Positions 49,761 to 57,035 of a stretch of 64,000 nt of DNA are shown piece after piece. How positions within the stretch are numbered: the stretch's first letter is position 1; each line of letters starts with the position of its first letter. The stretch covers positions 992,001 to 1,056,000 of the forward strand of contig NZ_LN831034.1 of the NCBI RefSeq assembly GCF_002055535.1. The letters run 5' to 3'. The DNA comes from Streptococcus pyogenes. GTDB lineage: Bacteria; Bacillota; Bacilli; Lactobacillales; Streptococcaceae. The notes below the pieces were generated by a model. It was not told the origin of the DNA and ran no database searches. It saw nothing but the letters and a program-made list of their open reading frames with translations. Both the position numbers and the translations under genes were made by a program.

Positions 49761-49789
49761 AGTCCTAATTTAATAAACCGAATGATGTC

Positions 49790-49945
49790 ATGCAGGAGAA
49801 GAATTTTTTTCGCCGAAGGAGTTATACTCTCAGGTGTTCAGTTTTTGAACGGGACTGTTTGATGGACGGACTTCTGGAGAGACCTTATTAGGCGCCGAAG
49901 GGGCAAGGCATACTGCTCAATCTCTCAGGCAAAAGGACAGAAGGT
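49790..49945 (+). ncRNA. gcvT_riboswitch: Tandem glycine riboswitch
   Basis: Two aptamers in series. Aptamer 1 (about 49790-49884) has GCCGAAGGAG, CTCTCAGG and ends in GACGGACTTCTGGAGAGACC. Aptamer 2 (about 49885-49945) has GCGCCGAAGGGGCAAGG and TCTCAGGCAAAAGGACAGAAGG. These are the conserved core strings of glycine riboswitches. It precedes an alanine/glycine:cation symporter, so glycine controls expression of a glycine-type transporter. A terminator lies between it and the start codon. Confidence 0.95.
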
Positions 49946-50012
49946 AAAATACAAACACCATTAAGAACAGTCTTAGTCTTTTTTGTGTTTGCTGTTTTAT
50001 CATTGCTTCAGA

Positions 50013-50044
50013 AGTTGTCTCAAAGAAAGAGATAGCTTTTTTCT
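50013..50044 (+). terminator. Riboswitch-controlled terminator before the symporter gene
   Basis: AGTTGTCTC (50013-50021), 7-nt loop, GAGATAGCT (50029-50037), nine pairs with two G:U, then TTTTTT. A further stem CAAACAC/GTGTTTG upstream (about 49953-49991) could be the alternative. Confidence 0.75.
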
Positions 50045-50077
50045 TTTGGCGTCTTCGATGACTTTTAGGAGAGAAAG

Positions 50078-51400
50078 ATGATAGCACTCGTTAAATTAAT
50101 TGATAACCTTGTTTGGGGACCGCCCCTCTTAATTTTATTGGTTGGGACGGGGATTTACCTTACCAGTCATTTAGGATTAATTCAAATCTTAAAACTACCA
50201 AGAGCCTTTAAACTCATTTTTTCAGATGACGAAGGACATGGAGATATTTCATCCTTTGCTGCTCTTGCAACTGCCCTTGCCGCTACTGTCGGAACTGGTA
50301 ACATTGTTGGGGTTGCCACTGCTATCAAGTCTGGTGGTCCTGGAGCGCTCTTTTGGATGTGGGTTGCCGCTTTTTTTGGAATGGCCACTAAGTACGCTGA
50401 AGGGGTACTAGCGATTAAATACCGTACAAAGGATGCCAACGGTCATATTTCTGGTGGTCCTATGTACTATATTGTTAATGGCATGGGGACAAAATGGAAA
50501 CCCTTAGCCATTCTTTTTGCGGGTTCAGGGATCCTAGTTGCCCTATTTGGAATAGGAACCTTTGCTCAAGTGAACTCGATCACCTCGTCTTTAGGTCATA
50601 GCTTTGGCTTATCCCCACAAATGGTCAGTATTGTTTTAGCTATCTTTGTGGCTGCCATTATTTTTGGTGGCATTCATTCCATTTCCAAAGTGGCTGAAAA
50701 AGTCGTTCCTTTTATGGCTATTTTTTATATTCTATCTAGTTTAGCAGTTATTTTTAGTCACTACCAACAGCTACTTCCTGTTATTCGTTTAGTCTTTCAA
50801 TCAGCCTTCACTCCGACAGCTGCTATTGGAGGCTTTGCTGGAAGTCTCATGAAGGATGCCATTCAAAAAGGAATTGCACGCGGTGTCTTCTCCAATGAGT
50901 CTGGACTAGGATCTGCACCTATTGCTGCAGCAGCAGCTAAAACCAATGAACCCGTGGAGCAGGGACTGATCTCCATGACAGGAACTTTTATTGATACGAT
51001 TATTATCTGTACCCTAACCGGCCTATCTATTTTAGTAACAGGCCAATGGACTGGGCAGCTCGAAGGGGCTCCTCTGACCCAATCTGCCTTTGCCACTGTG
51101 TTTGGAAATTTAGGGACTTTTGGCCTAACCTTTTCCCTAGTTCTCTTCGCCTTTACAACGATTTTAGGATGGAGTTATTATGGAGAACGCTGCTTTGAAT
51201 TCCTCTTTGGCATTACACATCTCACCTACTTCCGTATTGTCTTTATCTTAATGGTAGGCCTAGGAGGCTTCCTTAAGTTAGAACTAATTTGGGTTTTGGC
51301 TGATATTGTCAATGGTTTAATGGCACTTCCTAACCTGATTGCCCTCCTAGCTCTCTCGCCAGTTGTTATTTTAGAAACCAAGCATTACTTTATTAAGTAA
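50078..51400 (+). CDS. Alanine/glycine:cation symporter (AgcS family)
   Basis: 440 aa, about ten to eleven TM segments. Family signatures include GHGDISSFAALATALAATVGTGNIVGVATAI (~50-80), GALFWMWVAAFFGMATKYAEG, ISGGPMYYIVNGMG and GVFSNESGLGSAPIAAAAAKT. AgcS/DagA proteins import alanine and/or glycine with Na+ or H+. The glycine riboswitch in its leader argues that glycine is the relevant substrate. Single gene followed by a terminator. Confidence 0.94.
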   Translation: MIALVKLIDNLVWGPPLLILLVGTGIYLTSHLGLIQILKLPRAFKLIFSDDEGHGDISSFAALATALAATVGTGNIVGVATAIKSGGPGALFWMWVAAFFGMATKYAEGVLAIKYRTKDANGHISGGPMYYIVNGMGTKWKPLAILFAGSGILVALFGIGTFAQVNSITSSLGHSFGLSPQMVSIVLAIFVAAIIFGGIHSISKVAEKVVPFMAIFYILSSLAVIFSHYQQLLPVIRLVFQSAFTPTAAIGGFAGSLMKDAIQKGIARGVFSNESGLGSAPIAAAAAKTNEPVEQGLISMTGTFIDTIIICTLTGLSILVTGQWTGQLEGAPLTQSAFATVFGNLGTFGLTFSLVLFAFTTILGWSYYGERCFEFLFGITHLTYFRIVFILMVGLGGFLKLELIWVLADIVNGLMALPNLIALLALSPVVILETKHYFIK

Positions 51401-51424
51401 ACATGACGTTAGTACTACCCAGTT

Positions 51425-51468
51425 ATACCTAGTCTTCTTCTGCCAAGTTCAAGACGCTAGGCTTTTTT
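51425..51468 (+). terminator. Terminator after the symporter gene
   Basis: CCTAGTCTT pairs with AAGA-CG-CTAGG (51451-51461, two-base bulge), followed by C and six T (51463-51468). Confidence 0.75.
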
Positions 51469-51484
51469 CTTAAGCCCCTTTTTA

Positions 51485-51493
51485 TGGTATAAT
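51485..51493 (+). promoter_or_regulatory. mntE promoter, extended -10
   Basis: TGGTATAAT at 51485-51493, 27 nt before the ATG; ribosome site AAAGGAG. Confidence 0.6.
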
Positions 51494-51519
51494 ATAAAGT
51501 TGAAATCAAAGGAGTTATT

Positions 51520-52755
51520 ATGACACAGGATCCGATTGCAAATTTAAAACTAGCCAGAAAGGGCCCAATCGTTAGTATTATTGTCTACTTGTCGCTTAGT
51601 GTTGCCAAATTATTAGCTGGTTATTTGTTAAATGCAAGTTCCCTTATTGCTGATGGATTTAACAATTTATCGGATATTGTGGGAAATGTAGCCCTGCTTA
51701 TTGGTCTTCACTTAGCTAGCCAACCAGCCGATGCCAATCATAAATTTGGTCATTGGAAAATTGAAGACTTATCCAGCCTTGTCACTTCTTTTATTATGTT
51801 TCTTGTAGGTTTCCAAGTACTGATTCACACAATTAAAAGTATCTTTAGTGGTCAGCAAGTTGATATTGACCCTCTTGGGGCTATTGTCGGTATCGTTTCA
51901 GCTTTTGTTATGTTAGGGGTTTATGTCTTTAACAAACGTCTTTCCAAACGTGTAAAATCCAGTGCCTTAGTCGCTGCTTCTAAGGATAATCTAGCTGATG
52001 CTGTTACTTCTATCGGAACATCAATTGCTATTATAGCAGCTTCTTTGCATTTACCAGTTATCGATCATATAGCTGCTATGATCATTACGTTCTTTATTCT
52101 TAAAACAGCTTTTGATATCTTTATGGAAAGTTCGTTTAGTTTATCTGATGGATTTGATAGCCGTCATTTGAAAAAATACGAAAAAGCCATTTTAGAAATC
52201 CCTAAAATTGTCGCCGTTAAGTCTCAACGAGCTAGGACCTATGGTAGCAATGTCTATCTTGATATTGTACTTGAAATGAATCCTGATCTTTCAGTCTATG
52301 AAAGTCACTCTATTACAGAGAAAGTGGAGCAGTTATTGAGTGACCAATTTTCTATTTATGACATTGACATTCACGTTGAGCCTGCCATGATTCCCGAAGA
52401 AGAGATTTTTGATAATGTCGCCAAAAAGCTCTACCGCTACGAAAAATTAATTTTGAGTAAGGTTCCTGACTATGACCACTACATTGCTAAGTCTTTCCAA
52501 CTGATTGATGCGAATGGCCAAACAGTTAACTATGAACAATTTTTGAACCAAGAAATTTATTATCCAAGTAACTTCAACCATTTTCAGATTGAATCCATTA
52601 GTCAAAAAACGATGTTGGTAACTTACCAATTAAATGGCAATCAACGTACCAGTATTTGGAGGCGTCATGAATCTTGGTCCTTACTCTTCCACCAAATTAC
52701 CCCTATCGCTAAGAAACAATTACATCACACACACTATCGTATTGTAAAAATGTAA
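51520..52755 (+). CDS. mntE: Manganese efflux transporter, CDF family
   Basis: 411 aa. Six TM segments in the first ~215 residues, a CDF cytoplasmic domain (~215-300) and an extra ~110-residue C-terminal extension typical of streptococcal MntE. The transport site reads Asn48-x3-Asp52 in TM2 (DGFNNLSD) and Asp156-x3-Asp160 in TM5 (KDNLADA): an N-D-D-D set, which I recall as the manganese-type pattern, in contrast to the His-containing zinc CDFs. Exports Mn(II) and so adjusts oxidative-stress resistance. Single gene between its own promoter and a gene-poor stretch. Confidence 0.88.
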   Translation: MTQDPIANLKLARKGPIVSIIVYLSLSVAKLLAGYLLNASSLIADGFNNLSDIVGNVALLIGLHLASQPADANHKFGHWKIEDLSSLVTSFIMFLVGFQVLIHTIKSIFSGQQVDIDPLGAIVGIVSAFVMLGVYVFNKRLSKRVKSSALVAASKDNLADAVTSIGTSIAIIAASLHLPVIDHIAAMIITFFILKTAFDIFMESSFSLSDGFDSRHLKKYEKAILEIPKIVAVKSQRARTYGSNVYLDIVLEMNPDLSVYESHSITEKVEQLLSDQFSIYDIDIHVEPAMIPEEEIFDNVAKKLYRYEKLILSKVPDYDHYIAKSFQLIDANGQTVNYEQFLNQEIYYPSNFNHFQIESISQKTMLVTYQLNGNQRTSIWRRHESWSLLFHQITPIAKKQLHHTHYRIVKM

Positions 52756-52904
52756 AAACATCACTTCTCTTATAACATAACTATACTTCATGATATTCCT
52801 AAAGCGATTCCTAGTCCCAAAATGATAAGTGAAATAGTTAAAAAATTCCTACAATTTGTTTTTAAACAGATCATAGGGATTTTTTTAAGAATACACGTTT
52901 TCAT

Positions 52905-52944
52905 ATTGAATCTTATTAGTTTAGGGGGTTAAACAAGATTCAAT
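52905..52944. repeat. 40-bp hairpin with 10-bp outer stem
   Basis: ATTGAATCTT (52905-52914) and AAGATTCAAT (52935-52944) enclose a second 5-bp stem, GTTTA/TAAAC (52919-52923 and 52930-52934), around a G-rich loop. No U-run follows on either strand. Confidence 0.6.
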
Positions 52945-52989
52945 AGTGACGGTTGAACAATACCTTAAATTGGTACATCATGTTAAAGG

Positions 52990-53033
52990 CAAAAAGGGCT
53001 ACAGGTGACTCATTGTTTATGAGAACATCACCT
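52990..53033 (-). terminator. Candidate terminator for cfa
   Basis: On the minus strand AGGTGA, a 4-nt bulge, CTCAT, 5-nt loop, ATGAG, TCACCT (53003-53033), then TTTTT 8 nt later. About 90 nt after the cfa stop. Confidence 0.6.
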
Positions 53034-53123
53034 CAAACTCTACAATGGTAAGATATTTAAAATCTTTACCTATTCTATATCCTAATGTAATCATCTACCT
53101 ATACAACACATTACTTATACACT

Positions 53124-53897
53124 CTATGACTTAAGAGCTGTTTCCAAAGCATCTTGCACAGCAATAACTTCATCGTCAACTTGTTGAACAGTGGTTGTCG
53201 GATTTAGTTGGACACCAACCGCATGTGTGATAGCTTTGTTAAGTCTATTGTAAACGTCAAATGGTTTGATTCCCAAAACCTTTTTATCTCTTTCTAAACG
53301 AGTGTTCCAAATAGCTTTATTTAGTTTAGCTTTAGTATAGATAGTAGCACGGTCTGTTGGCTGTAAATCAGGATAATTGATAACTTTTTCCTCAAGTGCT
53401 TTAATTTCTTGTACTTGAGCTTTGATAGCGTCAACAGATGCAAATGGATCTATAATACGAATGACTAATTTAGTAATAGCAAACCCCATATCAGTATGCG
53501 CTTTTTCTACTTTATGAGTTAATTGGGTTGTGGAAAATACGATTGCTTTGATAGCATCTGATAATGCTTCTACTCTTGCCCCAATTGAACTAAAATCATA
53601 GATCGTTTCAGTATTGAAGCGTATAGAACTCTTCATGTGATCAACAGCATCGATAGCTTTGTTAACAGTAGTCTCAATATCAGTACCTTTAGCTTCATGT
53701 TTAATAGCTTCTAATTGTTGATGTCCCTCATCAAGCTTTTGCACTAGAGCATCTCTTTGAAAATTTGCTTGGTTGTTATTCATTAAAATAGTATCGGGAT
53801 TTGAAGCATCATCAGCTAAAACTGAGTGCGTCATAGTTGAAAATAAAGCTAATCCAGCAACAACTGTTGAAAGACAGAGAAGGTGTTTGGGTTTCAT
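53124..53897 (-). CDS. cfa: CAMP factor (secreted cohemolysin)
   Basis: 257 aa. Signal peptide MKPKHLLCLSTVVAGLALFS, then HSVLADDASNPD with probable cleavage after LADD or near it. The mature ~28 kDa protein is all helical, with family stretches DAVDHMKSSIRFNTETIYDF, DAIKAIVFSTTQLTHKVEKAH and RATIYTKAKLNKAIWNTRLERDKKVLGI. CAMP factor oligomerises in host membranes already damaged by sphingomyelinase. Length fits CAMP factors of groups A and B. Its promoter carries cre-like sites (53955-53978), so carbon-source control by CcpA is likely. RBS AGGAGG. Single gene. Confidence 0.95.
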   Translation of the reverse strand: MKPKHLLCLSTVVAGLALFSTMTHSVLADDASNPDTILMNNNQANFQRDALVQKLDEGHQQLEAIKHEAKGTDIETTVNKAIDAVDHMKSSIRFNTETIYDFSSIGARVEALSDAIKAIVFSTTQLTHKVEKAHTDMGFAITKLVIRIIDPFASVDAIKAQVQEIKALEEKVINYPDLQPTDRATIYTKAKLNKAIWNTRLERDKKVLGIKPFDVYNRLNKAITHAVGVQLNPTTTVQQVDDEVIAVQDALETALKS

Positions 53898-54266
53898 ATT
53901 ATTCCTCCTGAATATAATAAATCTATTTAAATAGTTAAGTGAAGTTAAATTAATTTATAAGCGCTTATAACGTTATCATACTACTTGTTTTTACTAAGGT
54001 CAATATTTCTTTAATTTCCAGAAAATAAGAGAATTTCGCAAAAATAATCATTTTTTAATGTCATTAAATGCCTAGTATTACTTTTAAATGGACGTTAATT
54101 GACCTAAAATAACTTCTCTTGTCATTTATCAGTTTTAAAAAAACTATAATTTTCAGAAAAAATACAGTTTAATAAAAAACCTTAAACTAAGATTTTTATT
54201 AAATCGTCTAGCTGACTTTGTCTGCTAGATCTCACCTGTTAAACAAAAAAAGGACAAGTGTCCTTT
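53898..54266. other. Gene-free stretch between cfa and the amino-acid transporter
   Basis: Holds the cfa promoter (53955-54003) and the terminator of the ABC operon (54245-54268). Between them lie A/T-rich hairpins, AGTTTAA with TTAAACT around 54166-54188 and TCTAGC with GCTAGA around 54207-54229. No reading frame is seen. Confidence 0.55.
53955..54003 (-). promoter_or_regulatory. cfa promoter with two overlapping cre-like operators
   Basis: Minus strand: TTGACC (53998-54003), 17-nt spacer, TATGAT (53975-53980). TGATAACGTTATAA (53965-53978) matches 12 of 14 of the CcpA cre consensus. Next to it is a perfect 16-bp palindrome, TTATAAGCGCTTATAA (53955-53970), whose central 14 bases also match cre at 12 of 14. 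Both cover the -10 and start point, a repressing position. Confidence 0.75.
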
Positions 54267-54268
54267 TT
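54245..54268 (-). terminator. Terminator of the amino-acid transporter operon
   Basis: AAAAAGGACA and TGTCCTTTTT with a 2-nt separation, followed by T's on the minus strand, overlapping the stop codon of the binding-protein gene. Confidence 0.88.
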
Positions 54269-55103
54269 AAGATTTAATATTGGCAGTGGCAACATCATCT
54301 CCAAACCATTTCTCAGAAATAGCTTGAAATTTGCCATTTTGATAAAGCACCCTGAAAGCACGATTAATTTTTGCTTGCAACGTTTTGTCTTCTTTTCTAA
54401 GTCCAACCGAAAATGCTTCATTTTCAAAGGTCGTTGGGATCATCCGATAATTCTCTAATTGCCCTTCTTTTGCTAAATAGTAATTGGCATATACTTTGTC
54501 AATCAATATTCCATCGATACGATCTGATTTTAAATCAATAAAAGCTTGTGTAAAGGTTTCATATTGATTAGCGTCTTTATTTTTAATAAAATCTTTCAGC
54601 AGTTTAGGAGTTCTTAACAAGGAGTCATAACCTGATGAAGCTGATTGTGCTCCTAACACTTTATGTTTCATATCTGATATTGTTTTAATATCAGATCTTT
54701 TTTTGACAACAATAATTTGTTCATTTCTCATGTAAGAATCAGTAAAGGCAACCTTATCCTGACGCTCCTTAGTTATTGAATAACCATTCCAGATTACATC
54801 AATTTTACCATTGTTTAGTTCTGCTTCTTTCATGTCCCAATTAATAGCTTGAAAGTTAACCTTGAGTCCATATTGGTGAAAAACTTCTTTAGCCAAATCA
54901 ATATCAAAACCTTTGCATCTGCCGCTTTCATCCTTATAGCCCATAGGAACAAACGTATTGTCAAAACCAACTGTAATACTTTTTTGCTTTTGGTAAACTC
55001 CCCAAGCATCTCCTGATTTAAGACTTTTAGTAGCTTGACAAGCTACCAAGAAAAAGCTACTAGCTATGGCTAAAATTGCTACGGTTCTTTTTTTTATAAT
55101 CAT
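54267..55103 (-). CDS. Amino-acid ABC transporter substrate-binding lipoprotein
   Basis: 278 aa. Signal peptide MIIKKRTVAILAIASSFFLV with lipobox LVAC; Cys22 is the lipidation site. Polar amino-acid-binding (SBP_bac_3) motifs: ITVGFDNTFVPMGYKDESGR, GFDIDLAKEVF and DVIWNGYSITKERQDKVAFT. It ends RFQAISEKWFGDD-like (KFQAISEKWFGDDVA). Substrate class is polar or glutamine/cystine-like; not resolvable by eye. Third gene after permease and ATPase, with a 15-bp gap. Confidence 0.9.
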   Translation of the reverse strand: MIIKKRTVAILAIASSFFLVACQATKSLKSGDAWGVYQKQKSITVGFDNTFVPMGYKDESGRCKGFDIDLAKEVFHQYGLKVNFQAINWDMKEAELNNGKIDVIWNGYSITKERQDKVAFTDSYMRNEQIIVVKKRSDIKTISDMKHKVLGAQSASSGYDSLLRTPKLLKDFIKNKDANQYETFTQAFIDLKSDRIDGILIDKVYANYYLAKEGQLENYRMIPTTFENEAFSVGLRKEDKTLQAKINRAFRVLYQNGKFQAISEKWFGDDVATANIKS

Positions 55104-55118
55104 CTTTTGGGTCCTCTT

Positions 55119-55748
55119 CTATTTAGGATTAACCCTAATAATACGATCTGAGATGGCTTCGGCAAAAACAAGATCGTGAGTGACTACAATTTGAGTTATT
55201 CCCATTTCACGGTTTTGAACAATCAAGGCTTCTACCGTCTGACGTAGTTCAGGATCTAGAGCACTGGTCGGTTCATCGTAACCGATAATTTGAGGGTCAA
55301 TCATCATGGCTCTTGCCAAAGCAACCCGTTGTTTTTGACCTCCAGATAAAGAATAGGGATAAACTTGGGCATGTTCTTTTAATCCTAAACGTGCCAGTAA
55401 ATCCAAAGCCTTTTCTTTAGCGTCAGCCTTTTGCTTGCCCATTGTAATTGTTGGAGACAGCGTTAGGTTGTCTAAAACGGTAAGATGAGGAAACAATTGA
55501 AAATCTTGGAAAACAAATCCAAGCAAGTTACGATTTTCCAAATGATCAATACCAACATCTTCGCCATTGTAAAAGACTTGACCTGAATCAATAGATTCAA
55601 GACCAGCCAACATCCGTAAGAGTGTTGTCTTACCGCCACCTGATGGGCCTACCAAAGAGAGCACTTCTCCGTCTTGAACGGTTAGATTAAAGCCATCAAA
55701 AATGGTTTTTTGACCAAACTGTTTGGAAATATTTTTGAGTTCTAACAT
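55119..55748 (-). CDS. Amino-acid ABC transporter ATPase
   Basis: 209 aa. Walker A GPSGGGKTTLLRMLAG, signature LSGGQKQRVALARAM, Walker [14 protein letters not shown] (Tyr in place of a usual hydrophobic residue), H-loop IVVTHDLVFAEA. PAAT/GlnQ type but shorter than the usual ~240 aa. Second gene, with ~10-bp gaps on both sides. Confidence 0.93.
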   Translation of the reverse strand: MLELKNISKQFGQKTIFDGFNLTVQDGEVLSLVGPSGGGKTTLLRMLAGLESIDSGQVFYNGEDVGIDHLENRNLLGFVFQDFQLFPHLTVLDNLTLSPTITMGKQKADAKEKALDLLARLGLKEHAQVYPYSLSGGQKQRVALARAMMIDPQIIGYDEPTSALDPELRQTVEALIVQNREMGITQIVVTHDLVFAEAISDRIIRVNPK

Positions 55749-55757
55749 GAAGCCTCC

Positions 55758-56399
55758 TTACTGATAATAATTAAACCGTTTTTCAACTTGTTTTGAAATA
55801 ATCGTGACCAGTCCAATTAAAAGCAAATAGATAAGACCAGCGATAAACATAGGGGCTAAGGTTGCATCCCTATTGGCTGCCGTCTTACTTGCTAATAAAA
55901 GATCTCCTACACCGAGTACATAGACAAGGGAAGAATCTTTGACCAAATTAATGACTTCATTGAAAACACTTGGTAACACAATTTTAAACACTTGAGGCAA
56001 AATAATATAACGAATGGTTTGAAGAGGTTTTAACTTTAATACTTTAGCTGCTTCATATTGACCTTTTGGAATAGCCTCAATCCCACCTCTAAAAATTTCA
56101 GCAAAGTAGGCAGCATAATTCAAAGTAAACGCCAAAATAGCAGCTGGCATTCGATCAAAACTAATCCCCACACTTGGCAAAACATAATAGAAAAAAATCA
56201 ATTGAAGTAGTAATGGTGTCCCTCGCATCATCCACACGTATAGGGTCAAAAACCACTGTAGCGGTTTAAAGGGAATCTTCATCAAGAAAGCTAAAATAGC
56301 CCCTAAGGGTATAGAAAGAATGATAACAATAAAGAATACTTGTAAAGTCACCAAGGCACCATCTAATAAGCTGGGTAAAACTTGCTGAATATAGGTCAT
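55758..56399 (-). CDS. Amino-acid ABC transporter permease
   Basis: 213 aa, five hydrophobic segments. His/Glu/Gln-Met family signature: FEIFRGGIEAIPKGQYEAAKVLKL-like (AEIFRGGIEAIPKGQYEAAK) EAA loop, and MRGTPLLLQLIFFYYVLP. First gene of the permease-ATPase-binding protein operon. Preceded by ribosome site AGGAGGC. Confidence 0.93.
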   Translation of the reverse strand: MTYIQQVLPSLLDGALVTLQVFFIVIILSIPLGAILAFLMKIPFKPLQWFLTLYVWMMRGTPLLLQLIFFYYVLPSVGISFDRMPAAILAFTLNYAAYFAEIFRGGIEAIPKGQYEAAKVLKLKPLQTIRYIILPQVFKIVLPSVFNEVINLVKDSSLVYVLGVGDLLLASKTAANRDATLAPMFIAGLIYLLLIGLVTIISKQVEKRFNYYQ

Positions 56400-56469
56400 G
56401 TTGCCTCCTAAAACTGAATATTTTACTATTATACCAAATTTGAACGTATTTGGGGAGAGGTTTTTTATA

Positions 56470-56500
56470 AAAATACAACCAGATCAGCTGGTTGCGTATT
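56470..56500 (-). terminator. Terminator after yjdM
   Basis: ATACGCAACCAG and CTGGTTGTAT around a 5-nt loop, followed by TTTTTAT on the minus strand. Confidence 0.8.
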
Positions 56501-56504
56501 ATTA

Positions 56505-56840
56505 TTAGATTTTCTTGACAAATTCTGATTTCAATTTCATCGCGCCAAACCCATCAATCTTACAATCAATATTATGATCACCTTCCACCAGGCGAATATT
56601 TTTAACTCGAGTCCCTTGTTTCAGGTCTTTTGGAGCGCCTTTTACTTTCAAATCTTTAACCACAGTAATGGTATCACCATCAGACAGTCGGACACCATTG
56701 CTATCCAAAACAACAAGTCCTTCTTCTTCAGTCGCTTCTTCGCCTGGTGTCCATTCAAAAGCACACATTGGACAGATTAATAAAAGACCATCTTCGTAAA
56801 CATATTCAGACTGGCATTGCAAACAATTTGGTAATGACAT
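56505..56840 (-). CDS. yjdM: YjdM/PhnA family zinc-ribbon protein
   Basis: 111 aa. N-terminal zinc ribbon with Cys7-x2-Cys10 (CLQCQSEY) and CPMC, then a barrel-like domain [26 protein letters not shown]. Formerly called PhnA, although not the phosphonoacetate hydrolase; the function in streptococci is unknown. Stands alone with its own terminator; ATG after GGAGTGT. Confidence 0.9.
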   Translation of the reverse strand: MSLPNCLQCQSEYVYEDGLLLICPMCAFEWTPGEEATEEEGLVVLDSNGVRLSDGDTITVVKDLKVKGAPKDLKQGTRVKNIRLVEGDHNIDCKIDGFGAMKLKSEFVKKI

Positions 56841-56988
56841 CTTACACTCCTAAACATTTCTTAATGTTACCATTTTACTTTAGAATCAATGATTTGACAA
56901 GATGAATACGTTCTCATCAGAAGATGACTATTCTTCTTGTATAGCTTTTCTCAAGGCCATTTTCTAAGCTCTGCTATTCTCCTAAAAA

Positions 56989-57018
56989 CAAAAAGCAACC
57001 ACCTAACAGATGGTTGCC
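56989..57018 (-). terminator. Terminator after glmS
   Basis: GGCAACCA and TGGTTGC around a 9-nt loop, then TTTTTG on the minus strand. Confidence 0.9.
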
Positions 57019-57035
57019 TTATCCATTATAATCAT

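Larger units (their letters stand above)
49550..50077 (+). other. Leader region with glycine riboswitch
   Basis: 528 bp gene-free. It contains upstream A/T-rich sequence, the riboswitch promoter, a tandem glycine aptamer and an expression platform with terminator in front of the symporter gene. Separate entries give the parts. Confidence 0.85.
52756..53123. other. Gene-free stretch between mntE and cfa
   Basis: A/T-rich. It contains an imperfect 40-bp hairpin (52905-52944) and a terminator-like structure for cfa (52990-53033). On the plus strand a frame from about 52924 to 53129 is interrupted by only one TGA and could be a relic, but I could not match it to anything. Confidence 0.45.
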
